Shown in pieces: positions 35,645 to 45,464 of a stretch of DNA of 64,000 nucleotides. The notes under the pieces were generated by a model, which saw only the letters and a program-made list of their open reading frames with translations, was not told where the DNA came from and ran no database searches. This DNA is from Pseudomonas sp. Leaf58 (GTDB taxonomy: Bacteria > Pseudomonadota > Gammaproteobacteria > Pseudomonadales > Pseudomonadaceae). Each line of letters begins with the position of its first letter. The first letter of the stretch is position 1. The position numbers were made by a program, and so were the translations under genes. The stretch lies in assembly GCF_003627215.1 (NCBI RefSeq), contig NZ_CP032677.1:2175501-2239500 (forward strand). Direction: 5' to 3'.

Positions 35645-37893
35645 TGCGCCTGCGCACCGATGGCCTGCTGCGCCGCCTGCTGCTGTTCATCGTGTTGTTC
35701 AGCCTGTGCTTTACCGTGTTGGCCAGCTCGGTGCAGCTGTACTTCGAGTACCGCCGCGAGATGCGCGACATAGAAGCGCGCATGGCATTGATCCGCGCCG
35801 GCTACTTGGCCAGCCTGGAGCGCAGCCTGTGGGACCTGGACGAGGCGCAGCTGGATACACAACTGCGCGGCCTGGTGGATTTTTCTGACGTGGCCCGGGT
35901 GCGCTTGGTCAGCGATGATTTCCAGCTGTTACGCGGTGAGGCCGAACCCAAGGGGCCGCTGCGCATCGAACGCTTCCCCCTCGATTACCAACCCCCCGCG
36001 GGGCCGGCCAGGCACCTGGGCGAGCTGGAAGTGAGCATCGACCTCGGCGCGGTGCACCGGCGCCTGTATGCCACGGGTCTTACCAGCCTGCTGTGGATGG
36101 GCGTGTTCCTGTGCGGCCTGGCGGTGGCGCTGTCGGGGCTGTTCTACCGCCTGGTCACCCGCCACTTGCAAGTGATGGCCGAGTTCGCCCGGCGTATTGC
36201 TGCAGGCCACTGGCAAGAGCCACTGCGCCTGGGCCGCCGTCGCTCGGCGCGCCCAGATGAAATCGACACCGTGGCCCACGCCCTGGACGACATGCGCCGG
36301 GCCATCCTCAGTGACATCGAGCGCCGCGAGCGCGACCGCCTGGTGCTGCAGGACAAGCGCGACGAACTGCAAGCCATGGTCGAACGGCGCACGGCCAGCC
36401 TGGCTCGGGCCAAGGATGAGGCCGAGGCCGCCAACCTGGCCAAGTCGCGCTTCCTGGCGACCATGAGCCATGAGCTGCGCACACCACTCAATGGCATTCT
36501 TGGCATGGCCGAGCTGCTGCGCGGCGGCCGACTGGAGGCGGCTGACCGCCAGCGCGTCGAGGCCTTGTACAAGGCGGGTGAGGGGCTGTTGGCGATTCTC
36601 AACGAAGTGTTGTATTTCGCCCGCCTCGAGGAGGGTGAAAGCCGCGCCGAGCTGGTCGCTTTCTCGCTGCGCCAGTTGTGCCAGGAAGTGCTGGCGCTGC
36701 TCGAACCCATGGCCCGGGCCAACGGCGACACGCTGCAACTGGACATCGACGCGCATTTGGCCGAATACCAGCACGGCGCCGAACAGTACCTGCGCCAGGT
36801 GTTGAGCAACCTGCTGGCCAATGCCATCAAGTTCACCGAGCATGGCCAGGTGCGGCTGGCGGTGCAGGTGCTGGCCAGTGACCAGGGCTCGCAGCGCCTG
36901 CGGCTGTCGGTCAGTGACAATGGCATCGGCATCGAGCCCGCTGTGCAGGCGCGGATCTTCGACCGCTTCGTCCAGGCCAGCGAGGCGGTGGCCCGGCGCT
37001 ACGGCGGCACCGGCCTGGGCCTGGCGATCTGCAAGCACCTGGTGGAAAACCTGGGGGGCTGCATTGGCCTGGACAGCGTGCAAGGGCAGGGCAGTTGCTT
37101 CTGGTTCGAACTGGACATAGCCCGCGGGCAGCAAGTGCTGGGCAGTTCGCTAGCGCCTTCGGCTTTGGCTTGCCTGGATATCCTGGTGGTCGAGGACGTG
37201 GCACTGAACCGCGAGGTGGCGGGTGGGCTGCTGCGGCGCGATGGCCACCGGGTGAGCTTTGCCGAAGACGCCAAGCAGGCTTTGCAGGCCTGCGCCCAGC
37301 AGCGTTACGACCTGATTCTGCTCGACGTGCAACTGCCCGGCATGAGCGGGGTGGAAATGTGCCGGCAGCTGCGTGCCACGCCAGGGCCAAACCGCCACTG
37401 CCGGGTGTTGGCACTGACCGCCGGTGTTCAACCTGGGCAAGTGCAGGGTTACCTGGACGCCGGCATGCAGGGGGTGCTGGCCAAACCCCTGCGCCTGGAC
37501 ACCTTGCGTCGGGCGCTGGCCGCCGCGGCGCCCAGCGAGGTGGTTGGGGCTGACGCGAATATGGATTGGTCACTGCTGGGTACCCACCGCTCGCTGTTGG
37601 GCGAGCAGAAGCTGCAGGGGCTGCTGAAGGTGCTGCGCCAGTCACTGGAACAGCACGCCGTGGCGCTGGCCGAGGCGCTGCCGGCCCAGGACTTTACCGA
37701 AGTGCTGCACCTGGCTCACCGCCTTGCCGGCAGTTGCGATTCCCTGGGCTTTTCTGGGCTGGCTGCGTTGTTGCGCCGTTTGGAGGAGGCGGCCCTGCAG
37801 CATGACGCGCAGGCGTTGCAAGCACTCGACGGGCCGCTGGCCGCCCAGCTTGGCCAGGCCCGCACAACTCTGGAACAGTTGATCCAGAGCTGA
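35641..37893 (+). CDS. aruS: Hybrid sensor histidine kinase, AruS/TorS-like (HAMP-HisKA-HATPase-REC-Hpt)
   Basis: A protein of 750 residues. Membrane helices lie at about 12-32 and 145-168, with a periplasmic loop between and HAMP after. HisKA carries H277 in '[19 protein letters not shown]'. The HATPase has N-, G1- and G2-type boxes ('NLLANAIKF', 'DNGIGI', '[14 protein letters not shown]'). A receiver domain has D562, and a C-terminal Hpt domain has H693 in '[15 protein letters not shown]'. This is a full phosphorelay to the AruR-like regulator. It starts on the ATGATG that overlaps the binding-protein stop. Confidence 0.9.
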   Translation: MMRLRTDGLLRRLLLFIVLFSLCFTVLASSVQLYFEYRREMRDIEARMALIRAGYLASLERSLWDLDEAQLDTQLRGLVDFSDVARVRLVSDDFQLLRGEAEPKGPLRIERFPLDYQPPAGPARHLGELEVSIDLGAVHRRLYATGLTSLLWMGVFLCGLAVALSGLFYRLVTRHLQVMAEFARRIAAGHWQEPLRLGRRRSARPDEIDTVAHALDDMRRAILSDIERRERDRLVLQDKRDELQAMVERRTASLARAKDEAEAANLAKSRFLATMSHELRTPLNGILGMAELLRGGRLEAADRQRVEALYKAGEGLLAILNEVLYFARLEEGESRAELVAFSLRQLCQEVLALLEPMARANGDTLQLDIDAHLAEYQHGAEQYLRQVLSNLLANAIKFTEHGQVRLAVQVLASDQGSQRLRLSVSDNGIGIEPAVQARIFDRFVQASEAVARRYGGTGLGLAICKHLVENLGGCIGLDSVQGQGSCFWFELDIARGQQVLGSSLAPSALACLDILVVEDVALNREVAGGLLRRDGHRVSFAEDAKQALQACAQQRYDLILLDVQLPGMSGVEMCRQLRATPGPNRHCRVLALTAGVQPGQVQGYLDAGMQGVLAKPLRLDTLRRALAAAAPSEVVGADANMDWSLLGTHRSLLGEQKLQGLLKVLRQSLEQHAVALAEALPAQDFTEVLHLAHRLAGSCDSLGFSGLAALLRRLEEAALQHDAQALQALDGPLAAQLGQARTTLEQLIQS

Positions 37894-37934
37894 CGTACAA
37901 AAAACTTACGACTTTTTACATCTTCGATCGGTTC

Positions 37935-37947
37935 GTACAACGGCACC
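37935..37947. promoter_or_regulatory. Motif shared by the aruR and permease promoter regions, copy 2
   Basis: GTACAACGGCACC, preceded at 37895 by GTACAAAAAACTTAC and followed by TTACATC. TTAC/TACA-containing half-sites recur here with roughly helical spacing, as OmpR-family regulators prefer direct repeats. Confidence 0.35.
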
Positions 37948-38019
37948 TTACATCCGTTTCCAATAATCCCTGGCAACCGTGTTGCACGCGGTCCATGAGG
38001 CTTATTGGAGACAACAATA

Positions 38020-38088
38020 ATGACATGCCCTAGCACTCAGCCCCTCGTTCACTGCACCGGCCGCAATGGCGAGGTGCGCCATGACTGA
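38020..38088 (+). CDS. Putative 22-codon leader peptide upstream of the permease
   Basis: The ATG at 38020 follows TTGGAGACAACAATA, a better ribosome binding site than that of the permease itself. The frame reads 'MTCPSTQPLVHCTGRNGEVR' plus two residues and stops at 38086-38088, 8 bases inside the permease gene. This is the arrangement of a translationally coupled upstream ORF. It has no homology I recognise and contains two Arg codons. Confidence 0.4.
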   Translation: MTCPSTQPLVHCTGRNGEVRHD

Positions 38089-39487
38089 CAACCACGAGAA
38101 AATCCAACTCACCCGCGCCCTGAAAAGCCGGCACATCTTCATGCTGTCGCTGGGCGGGGTAATCGGCACCGGGCTGTTCATGGGCTCGGGCGTGACCATC
38201 AACCAGGGCGGGCCGGTCGGTGCGATCCTGGCCTACTTGGTGGCGGGTTTGCTGATGTACCTGGTGATGGTCTGCCTGGGTGAGCTGTCGGTGCAGATGC
38301 CGGTATCCGGTTCGTTCCAGGCCCACGCCACCAAGTTCATCGGCCCGGCCACCGGCTTCATGATCGGCTGGGTGTACTGGATGAGCTGGGCCACCACGGT
38401 GGGCCTGGAGTTCACCGCTGCCGGCATGCTGATGACCCGCTGGTTCCCGGACGTGCCGATCTGGTACTGGTCGGCGCTGTTCGTGGTCGTGCTGTTTGGC
38501 CTCAACGCCCTGGCTACACGCGCCTTCGGCGAGGCCGAATACTGGTTCTCGGGCATCAAGGTGGCGACCATCGTCGGCTTCATCATCATCGGCGTGCTGG
38601 TGATCTTCGGCGCCATCCCGCTGAGCAGCGGGGCACCGGCACCGATGCTGGACAACCTGGTGGGCGAGTCGCTGTTCCCTCACGGCCTGTCGGCGGTGTT
38701 CGCGGTGATGATGACGGTGGTCTATGCCTTCCAGGGCTGCGAGATCATGGGGGTAGCGGCTGGCGAGACCGAGCACCCGGAAAAGAGCATCCCACGGGCG
38801 GTGCGCAACGTGGTGTTCCGCGTGCTGATCTTCTATGTGCTGGCGATTGCCGTGCTGTCGGCCATCGTGCCCTACGAGCAGGCCGGGTTGATGGAAAGCC
38901 CATTCGTGCAAGTGTTCGACATGGTCGGCATCCCCTTTGCTGCCGACCTGATGAACTTCGTCATCCTTACCGCCATCCTGTCGGTGGGCAACTCTGGGCT
39001 GTATGCCTCTACGCGCATCCTCTGGGCTATGTCGAAAACTGGCATGGCGCCGAAAAGCCTGTCACAGCTGAGCAAGCGCGGCGTGCCGCTGCGGGCGCTG
39101 AGCATCACCCTGTGTTTTGCGCTGGTCTCGCTCATGACCAGCTTCATTGCCGCTGACACCCTGTTCATGGTGCTGATGGCGGTGAGTGGCATGTCGGGCA
39201 CCGTGACCTGGATCGTCATCGCCCTGGCGCAGTACCGCTTCCGCAAGGCCTACCTGAATGGCGGTGGGCAACTGCAAGACTTGAAGTACAAAGCGCCGCT
39301 GTACCCGCTGGTGCCGCTGTTGTGCATCACCCTGTGCAGTTCGCTGTTCGTGTTCCTGGCGCTGGATGAAACCCAGCGGCCATCACTGTACTGGGGCTTT
39401 GGTTTCATTGCCTTGTGCTATGCGGCGTACTTCTTCGTCAACCGCCGTCGGCAGGGGGCCTTGGCGCCGAGCGTGCCTGGAGTTTGA
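38081..39487 (+). CDS. Amino acid permease, APC/AAT family
   Basis: A protein of 468 residues with 12 predicted membrane helices. The family signature in helix 1 is 'RHIFMLSLGGVIGTGLFMGS', and helix 3 has 'GWVYWMSWATTVGLEFTAA'. It resembles the AnsP/LysP/ArgO-type AAT proton symporters. The ATG at 38081 follows GAGG at 38071. The neighbours point to import of arginine, lysine or their D-forms or transamination products. A palindromic repeat follows the gene. Confidence 0.88.
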   Translation: MTDNHEKIQLTRALKSRHIFMLSLGGVIGTGLFMGSGVTINQGGPVGAILAYLVAGLLMYLVMVCLGELSVQMPVSGSFQAHATKFIGPATGFMIGWVYWMSWATTVGLEFTAAGMLMTRWFPDVPIWYWSALFVVVLFGLNALATRAFGEAEYWFSGIKVATIVGFIIIGVLVIFGAIPLSSGAPAPMLDNLVGESLFPHGLSAVFAVMMTVVYAFQGCEIMGVAAGETEHPEKSIPRAVRNVVFRVLIFYVLAIAVLSAIVPYEQAGLMESPFVQVFDMVGIPFAADLMNFVILTAILSVGNSGLYASTRILWAMSKTGMAPKSLSQLSKRGVPLRALSITLCFALVSLMTSFIAADTLFMVLMAVSGMSGTVTWIVIALAQYRFRKAYLNGGGQLQDLKYKAPLYPLVPLLCITLCSSLFVFLALDETQRPSLYWGFGFIALCYAAYFFVNRRRQGALAPSVPGV

Positions 39488-39521
39488 TGCTGCGGTGGTT
39501 GTTCGTCGGTGCATGTTTGTC

Positions 39522-39567
39522 GCCTGTGAAATCGAGTGCCGCGCGGGCGGCGCTCGATTTCACAGGC
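39522..39567. repeat. Long palindrome, GAGCGCC-type
   Basis: Arms GCCTGTGAAATCGAGTGCC (39522-39540) and GGCGCTCGATTTCACAGGC (39549-39567) pair with one G-T mismatch around a GCGCGGGC loop. The core resembles the palindrome at 48762-48787. It may end the permease transcript, but there is no T-tract. Confidence 0.8.
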
Positions 39568-39596
39568 AATGAAAATGCCATGGCGAAAGGCAGCTG

Positions 39597-39635
39597 TGTA
39601 ACAGCGAAAACCGAGTTGTGCGAAGTTGTAACAGC
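39597..39635. promoter_or_regulatory. Direct repeat TGTAACAGC x2 before the crotonase gene
   Basis: Exact 9-mers at 39597-39605 and 39627-39635, start-to-start distance 30 bases (about three helical turns), in the control region of the catabolic genes. A candidate activator site. Confidence 0.35.
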
Positions 39636-39715
39636 CCATCCCACCGTGTTGAACACTTGTTTAGTATCTCCCACATCAAGCCCTCCAAAACCATCACAAC
39701 AATACCGAGGCCCCC

Positions 39716-40510
39716 ATGACCACCCCGTCGTCGTCACTGTTGAGCAAGGTCGAAGCCGGCGTTGCCTGGATCACCCTCAATCGCCCCGCACAGCGTAACG
39801 CGCTGGACATCCCCACCCTCGAACAGCTGCACGCCTTGCTGGAAACCTGCAACAGCGACCCGGTCGTGCGCGTGCTGGTGCTGACCGGCTGCGGCCGTAG
39901 CTTTTGCGCCGGTGCCGACCTGGCCGAATGGGCGGCAGCCGAAGCCCAGGGCACCCTGGAAAGCTACGGCTGGACCGAAACCGCCCACGCCTTGATGCTG
40001 CGCCTGCACAGCCTCGACAAACCCACTATCGCCGCCATCAACGGCACCGCCGTGGGCGCTGGCATGGACCTCAGCCTGTGCTGCGACCTGCGCATTGCTG
40101 CGGCCTCGGCGCGGTTCAAAGCTGGCTACACCAGCATGGGCTACAGCCCCGACGCGGGCGCCAGCTGGCACCTGCCACGGCTGATCGGCAGCGAGCAAGC
40201 CAAGCGCCTGCTGTTCCTCGATGAACTGTGGGGCGCCGAGCGCGCCCTGGCCGCCGGGCTGGTTAGCGAAGTCTGCGCCGACGAGCAACTGCCCGCCGTA
40301 GCCGCCGAGCTGGCCGGGCGCCTGGCCAACGGCCCGACGTTCGCCTATGCGCAGACCAAGCAACTGATCCGCGACGGCGCCCGGCGCACCCTGGCCGAAC
40401 AGCTCGAAGCCGAGCGCCAGGCGGGCCTGCTGTGCGGCCGCAGCCAGGATGGCGCCGAAGCGCTGCAAGCCTCGATGCAACGACGCGCGCCCCGCTTCAT
40501 CGGTCAGTAA
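39716..40510 (+). CDS. Enoyl-CoA hydratase in the arginine-transaminase cluster
   Basis: A protein of 264 residues. Crotonase motifs: 'RSFCAGADLAEWAAA' and 'INGTAVGAGMDLSLCCDLRI' (oxyanion hole), and 'YTSMGYSPDAGASWHLPRLI'. The position of the usual second acidic residue is an Asp. It lies first in the run crotonase, acyl-CoA dehydrogenase, acyl-CoA synthetase, AruI, racemase, AruH, with short gaps of 27 bases or less up to AruI. It would hydrate an unsaturated acyl-CoA from the next enzyme. Confidence 0.9.
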   Translation: MTTPSSSLLSKVEAGVAWITLNRPAQRNALDIPTLEQLHALLETCNSDPVVRVLVLTGCGRSFCAGADLAEWAAAEAQGTLESYGWTETAHALMLRLHSLDKPTIAAINGTAVGAGMDLSLCCDLRIAAASARFKAGYTSMGYSPDAGASWHLPRLIGSEQAKRLLFLDELWGAERALAAGLVSEVCADEQLPAVAAELAGRLANGPTFAYAQTKQLIRDGARRTLAEQLEAERQAGLLCGRSQDGAEALQASMQRRAPRFIGQ

Positions 40511-40537
40511 CCGACACCCTCACCAGGACCTTCGCAG

Positions 40538-41698
40538 ATGAATTTCCAGCTGACCCAAGAACAAGAAATGTTGGTGGAAGCGGTACGCAGCTTTGTCGCC
40601 AAGGAGCTGTTGCCCCATGAAGAGGCGGTAGACCGCGCCGATGCCGTGTCGCCGGAGCTGGCCGCGCACATCCGCGGCAAGGCCATCGCCGCCGGGTTCT
40701 ATGCCTTCAACATGCCCGAGGAGGTCGGTGGCGGTGGCCTGGACTACCTGTCCCAAGCGCTGATCGAGCGGGAATTGTCCAAGGTGTCCTGGGCCCTGCA
40801 CGTGTTTGTCGCGCGGCCGTCGAAAATCCTCATGGCCTGCAAGGGCGAGCAGGTCAACGACTACCTGCTGCCCTGCATGCAGGGCGAGAAAATCGATTGC
40901 TTCGCGCTCACCGAGCCGGGGGCTGGTTCGGATGCCAACGCCATCAAAACCCGTGCCGTGTGCCAGGGCGATGACTTTGTCATCAATGGCAGCAAGCACT
41001 TCATCAGCCATGCCGGGCACGCCGATTTCGCCATTGTCTTCGCCGTTACCGACACCTACGAGCACAACGGTCGCAAGCGCAATGCAGTTACCGCCTTGCT
41101 GGTCGACCGCGGTACGCCGGGCATGACCATCCGCCGTGGCCCCAAGTGTGTAAGTAACCGTGGCTACCACACCTACGAGCTGTTCTTCGACGACTGCCGG
41201 GTGCCAGCCAGCAAGGTGCTGGGCGAAGTCGGCAAGGGCTGGGAGGTGGCCAACGCCTGGCTCACCGCGGGCCGGGTCATGGTTGCCGCCAACTGCGTAG
41301 GCCAGGCTCAGCGCGCCCTGGATCTGGCGCTGCAGTGGGCCGCCGACCGTAAGCAGTTCGGCCAGGCCATCGGCAGCTACCAGGGCGTGTCGTTCAAACT
41401 GGCCGACATGGCCACGCAGATTCGCGCCGCCGAAATGCTCACCCTGCACACCGCCTGGAAGATGGACCAGGGCAGCATGACCGACGGCGAGGCCGGCATG
41501 GCCAAGCTGTTCGCCAGCGAAGTGCTGGGCAAGGTTGCCGATGAAACCGTGCAGATTTTTGGCGGCATGGGCCTGATGGACGAAGGGCCGGTCGAGCGCA
41601 TCTGGCGCAACGCGCGCATCGAACGCATCTGGGAAGGCACCTCGGAAATCCAGCGGCACATCATCGCCCGCGAACTGCTGCGCCCGCTGCTGCGCTGA
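40538..41698 (+). CDS. Acyl-CoA dehydrogenase
   Basis: A protein of 386 residues with all domains of the family. Signatures are 'CFALTEPGAGSDANAIKTRA' (FAD-binding), 'ADRKQFGQAIGSYQGVSFKL' and the C-terminal 'IFGGMGLMDEGPVERIWRNA' followed by 'RIERIWEGTSEIQRHIIARE', where the Glu of WEGT is the usual base region. It introduces an alpha-beta double bond into an acyl-CoA and passes electrons to ETF. Context suggests a guanidino- or amino-acyl-CoA rather than a plain fatty acyl-CoA. Confidence 0.92.
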   Translation: MNFQLTQEQEMLVEAVRSFVAKELLPHEEAVDRADAVSPELAAHIRGKAIAAGFYAFNMPEEVGGGGLDYLSQALIERELSKVSWALHVFVARPSKILMACKGEQVNDYLLPCMQGEKIDCFALTEPGAGSDANAIKTRAVCQGDDFVINGSKHFISHAGHADFAIVFAVTDTYEHNGRKRNAVTALLVDRGTPGMTIRRGPKCVSNRGYHTYELFFDDCRVPASKVLGEVGKGWEVANAWLTAGRVMVAANCVGQAQRALDLALQWAADRKQFGQAIGSYQGVSFKLADMATQIRAAEMLTLHTAWKMDQGSMTDGEAGMAKLFASEVLGKVADETVQIFGGMGLMDEGPVERIWRNARIERIWEGTSEIQRHIIARELLRPLLR

Positions 41699-41715
41699 GC
41701 GCCAGGAGAACACCC

Positions 41716-43833
41716 ATGTCGCATTCGATTCGTCCCAACCTCAAGCGCCTGCTGGCGCCGCGGCACCTGGCTTTCGTGGGTGGGCGTAGCATGGCGCGGG
41801 CGCTCAAGCGCTGCGCCGAAGGTGGCTTTGCAGGCCAGCTGTGGCTGGTCAACCCACAGCATGCAAGCCTGGAAGGCATCCCCTGCGTGGCGCGTGTGGC
41901 CGACTTGCCCTGTGCCCCGGACGCGGTGTTCATCGCCACCAACCGTGAGCTGACCTTGCAGTGCGTGGCCGAGCTGGCCGCACGCGGCGCCGGTGGCGCC
42001 ATCTGCTATGCCTCAGGCTTTGCCGAAAGCGGTGAGGAAGGGCGCCTGCTGCAACAGCGCCTGCTCGATGCAGCAGGCGACATGGCCTTGCTCGGCCCCA
42101 ATTGCTACGGCCTGCTCGACTACCTGCACGGTGCCGCGCTGTGGCCGGTGGCGCATGGCGGCCAGGCGGTGGAGAAGGGCGTGGCGATCCTCACCCAGAG
42201 CGGCAACTTCGCCTACAACCTGTCCATGAGCGACCGCTCGCTGCCAGTGGCCTACATGGCCTCAGTTGGCAACCAGGCGCAACTGGGCGTGGCCGAACTG
42301 ATGGACGTGCTGCTCGATGACCCACGGGTTACCGCCATCGGCCTGCACCTGGAAGGCTTGAAGAACGTGCCGGGCTTCGCCCGTGCCGCCTACAAGGCGT
42401 TGCAGCAGGGCACGCCGATCATTGCTTTGAAGACCGGCGTATCGCAGATCGGTGCCGAACTGGCGCTCAGCCACACCAGCTCGCTGTCTGGCGCCGACGC
42501 CTTGTACGACAGCCTGTTCCAGCGCCTGGGCGTGGTCCGCGTCAGTGGCCCGGTGAGCTTCGTCGAAACCCTCAAGGCCGCCGCCTGTGGCCGCTTGCCG
42601 GTGGACGGCGAGTTGATCGCACTGGCCTGTTCGGGTGGCGATGCTGGGCTGATCGCCGACTATGCCGAGCGCAACCAACTCAACTTGCCCAAGCTTGAGC
42701 CACAGCAGGTGGCGGCACTGGCCGAAGTACTGCCGGCCTATGCCAACCTGGTCAACCCGTTGGACTTCACCACGGCCATCTGGGGCGATGAAGCAGCCCT
42801 GCGGCGCATGCTCGACAGCACCCTGAGCGGTGCAGCTGGCGCGGCCATGCTGGTGCTGGACTACCCGGCGGCGTTCACCGGCGAACGCAAGGAATGCGAC
42901 CTGCTGCTGGCGTTGTACTGCGATGCGCTGGAGCGCCATGGCAAGGTCGGCTTTGTCACCTCGGCGTTCCCGGAGCTGTTGCCGGCCTGCGCGCGCACGC
43001 GCTTGCACGCCCGTGGCATCGCCGCGTTGCAGGGCGTGGAAGATGGCCTGGCCGCCTGGGGGCGCATCGTTGCCTACCAGGGCCAGCGCCAGCGGCTGCT
43101 GGAGCAGGGCGAGGCCGCGCAGATACCGCTGTGCCCGCAGGCCTTGCAGGGCCAAGGCCGCCTGCTGGACGAGTGGCAATCCAAGCAAGCCCTGCGCGCC
43201 TTCGGCCTACCGGTGCCAGCCGGGCTATTGAGCACGCCCGAGCGTGCTGTGGCAGACGCCGCCCGTGTGGGCTACCCACTGGTACTGAAGGCGGTCAGCG
43301 CGCAGCTGCCACATAAGACCGAAGCCGGTGCGGTGGCGCTGAACCTGCGCGATGCCGCCGCCCTCGAAAGCGCCCTGGTGCAGATGCGCCAGCGCATTGC
43401 CGGCTACGCCCCGCATGTGGCGTTTGACCAGGTATTGCTTGAACCGATGGCCGAAGCGCCGCTGGCCGAGCTGATCATTGGCATCAAGCGCGAGCACAAC
43501 TTTGCCCTGGCCCTGGTGATCGGCACGGGGGGCGTGTTGGTCGAGCTGCTCAAGGACAGCGTCAGCCTGCTGCTGCCCACCACCGACAGCGCTATCCGTA
43601 CTGCGCTGCTCAGCCTGCGCAGTGCCAGCCTGCTGCAAGGCTTCCGTGGTCGCCCGGCCGCTGACCTGGACGCAGTGGTCGCGGCCATTCGCGCGGTGGC
43701 TGACTACGCCTGTGAAAACGCCGGGCACCTGCTGGAACTGGATGTGAACCCATTGATGGTCGGTGCCCATAGCACCACCGCGGTCGACGCTTTGATCCGT
43801 CTCGGCCAAGCGCAAGGAGAACGACATGCATGA
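41716..43833 (+). CDS. Acyl-CoA synthetase, NDP-forming (acetate-CoA ligase ADP-forming family)
   Basis: A protein of 705 residues. The N-terminal CoA-binding domain ('FVGGRSMARALKRCAEGGFA', 'LLGPNCYGLLDYLHGAALWP') is followed by a succinyl-CoA-ligase-like domain ('AILTQSGNFAYNLSMSDRSL') and a C-terminal ATP-grasp domain ('LVLKAVSAQLPHKTEAGAVA', 'LIIGIKREHNFALALVIGTG'). It makes a CoA thioester from a carboxylate with release of ADP. Its 3' end overlaps aruI by 8 bases, linking CoA activation to the decarboxylase. Confidence 0.9.
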   Translation: MSHSIRPNLKRLLAPRHLAFVGGRSMARALKRCAEGGFAGQLWLVNPQHASLEGIPCVARVADLPCAPDAVFIATNRELTLQCVAELAARGAGGAICYASGFAESGEEGRLLQQRLLDAAGDMALLGPNCYGLLDYLHGAALWPVAHGGQAVEKGVAILTQSGNFAYNLSMSDRSLPVAYMASVGNQAQLGVAELMDVLLDDPRVTAIGLHLEGLKNVPGFARAAYKALQQGTPIIALKTGVSQIGAELALSHTSSLSGADALYDSLFQRLGVVRVSGPVSFVETLKAAACGRLPVDGELIALACSGGDAGLIADYAERNQLNLPKLEPQQVAALAEVLPAYANLVNPLDFTTAIWGDEAALRRMLDSTLSGAAGAAMLVLDYPAAFTGERKECDLLLALYCDALERHGKVGFVTSAFPELLPACARTRLHARGIAALQGVEDGLAAWGRIVAYQGQRQRLLEQGEAAQIPLCPQALQGQGRLLDEWQSKQALRAFGLPVPAGLLSTPERAVADAARVGYPLVLKAVSAQLPHKTEAGAVALNLRDAAALESALVQMRQRIAGYAPHVAFDQVLLEPMAEAPLAELIIGIKREHNFALALVIGTGGVLVELLKDSVSLLLPTTDSAIRTALLSLRSASLLQGFRGRPAADLDAVVAAIRAVADYACENAGHLLELDVNPLMVGAHSTTAVDALIRLGQAQGERHA

Positions 43834-45433
43834 CCTGACCTTGACCGCCGGCCAGGCGCTGGTGCGGTTGTTGGCCCACTACGGCGTGGACACGGTATTC
43901 GGTATCCCCGGGGTGCACACCCTGGAGCTGTACCGCGGCCTGCCGGGCAGCGGCATCCGCCATGTGCTGACCCGCCATGAGCAGGGCGCCGGCTTCATGG
44001 CCGACGGTTATGCCCGGGTTAGCGGCAAACCGGGGGTGTGCTTCGTCATTACCGGGCCGGGCGTGACCAATGTCGCCACCGCCATCGGCCAGGCCTACGC
44101 CGACTCCATCCCGATGCTGGTGATTTCCAGCGTCAACCACACCGCCAGCCTGGGCAAGGGCTGGGGCTGCCTGCACGAAACCCAGGACCAGCGCGCCATG
44201 ACCGCGCCGATCACCGCGTTCTCCGCCGTCGCCCTGCGCGGCGACGACCTGCCCGAACTGCTTGCCCGCGCCTGGGCGGTATTCGACAGCGAACGGCCGC
44301 GCCCGGTGCACATCTCGGTGCCGTTGGACGTGTTGGCTGCGCCGGTGAGCCGTGACTGGAGCGCTGAGGTGGTCCGCCGCCCAGGGCGGGGGCTGCCGTG
44401 CCGCACTAGCCTTGATCAGGCGGCCTTGAAGCTGGCCGCCGCCAAGCGGCCGATGATCATTGCCGGTGGTGGGGCATTGCACGCAGCTGCGCAGTTGCAG
44501 CAACTGAGCACCCGCCTGGCAGCGCCGCTGTTCACCAGCGTGGCCGGTAAGGGCCTGCTGCCAGCGGATGCCCCCCTCAATGCCGGTTCCAGCCTGTGCG
44601 TCGAGCCCGGTTGGCAGCTGATCAGCCAGGCCGACGTGGTGCTGGCCGTGGGTACTGAAATGGCCGACACCGACTTCTGGCGCGAGCGCCTGCCGGTCAA
44701 TGGTGAGCTGCTGCGGGTGGACATTGACCCGCGCAAGTTCAACGACGTCTACCCCTGCGCCGTTGCCTTGCACGGTGATGCCCAACACACACTGGCCGCG
44801 TTGCTCGAGGACCTGCCAGAACTCAATCGTGACCCGGCCCAAGCCAGCGCAGCGGTGGCCAACCTGCGCCAGGCTATCCGCACTGGGCATGCACCGTTGC
44901 AGGCTATCCACCAGGCCATTCTTGACCGCATTGGCGCCGTGCTCCCGGACGACGCCTTCATCAGTAGCGACATGACCCAACTGGCCTACACCGGCAACTA
45001 CGCCTTCGCTAGCCGGGCGCCGCGCAGTTGGCTGCACCCCACCGGCTACGGCACCCTCGGCTACGGCCTGCCGGCCGGCATCGGCGGCATGTTCGCCACC
45101 GATCACCGCCCAGGGCTGGTGCTGGTCGGCGATGGCGGTTTCCTGTACACCGCCCAGGAGCTGGCCACCGCAGTCGAAGAGCTGGACCGGCCGCTGGTGG
45201 TATTGCTGTGGAACAATGACGCCCTCGGCCAGATCCGCGACGATATGCTCGGCCTGCACATCGAGCCGGTGGGCGTGCTGCCGCGCAACCCAGACTTCAT
45301 CGGCCTGGCCCGCGCCTTTGGCTGTGCGGTGCATCAGCCGCGTGACCTGGACGCGCTGCAGGCCGACCTGGCCTGCGGTTTCGCCACACCTGGCGTGACC
45401 TTCATCGAACTCAAACACACCTGCGTCTGCTAA
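43826..45433 (+). CDS. aruI: 2-ketoarginine decarboxylase AruI-like, thiamine diphosphate enzyme
   Basis: A protein of 535 residues, similar in plan to acetolactate synthase. The N-terminal ThDP pyrimidine domain has the activating Glu in 'VLTRHEQGAGFMADGYARVS'. The central domain follows, and the C-terminal domain has the ThDP/Mg motif 'GDGGFLYTAQELATAVEELD' ending 'LLWNND'. AruI of P. aeruginosa decarboxylates 2-ketoarginine to 4-guanidinobutyraldehyde. The pairing with AruH and AruRS in this window supports the same step. No regulatory subunit (IlvH) is nearby, which argues against acetolactate synthase. Confidence 0.85.
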   Translation: MHDLTLTAGQALVRLLAHYGVDTVFGIPGVHTLELYRGLPGSGIRHVLTRHEQGAGFMADGYARVSGKPGVCFVITGPGVTNVATAIGQAYADSIPMLVISSVNHTASLGKGWGCLHETQDQRAMTAPITAFSAVALRGDDLPELLARAWAVFDSERPRPVHISVPLDVLAAPVSRDWSAEVVRRPGRGLPCRTSLDQAALKLAAAKRPMIIAGGGALHAAAQLQQLSTRLAAPLFTSVAGKGLLPADAPLNAGSSLCVEPGWQLISQADVVLAVGTEMADTDFWRERLPVNGELLRVDIDPRKFNDVYPCAVALHGDAQHTLAALLEDLPELNRDPAQASAAVANLRQAIRTGHAPLQAIHQAILDRIGAVLPDDAFISSDMTQLAYTGNYAFASRAPRSWLHPTGYGTLGYGLPAGIGGMFATDHRPGLVLVGDGGFLYTAQELATAVEELDRPLVVLLWNNDALGQIRDDMLGLHIEPVGVLPRNPDFIGLARAFGCAVHQPRDLDALQADLACGFATPGVTFIELKHTCVC

Positions 45434-45464
45434 GCCGCACACACCACAAACAAGAGAAACCACC

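Noticed and set aside
43826..45433. Acetolactate synthase (IlvB/IlvG) as the identity of this gene
   Set aside because: No small regulatory subunit is adjacent, and the gene lies with AruH- and AruRS-like genes, so a 2-keto acid decarboxylase is the better call.
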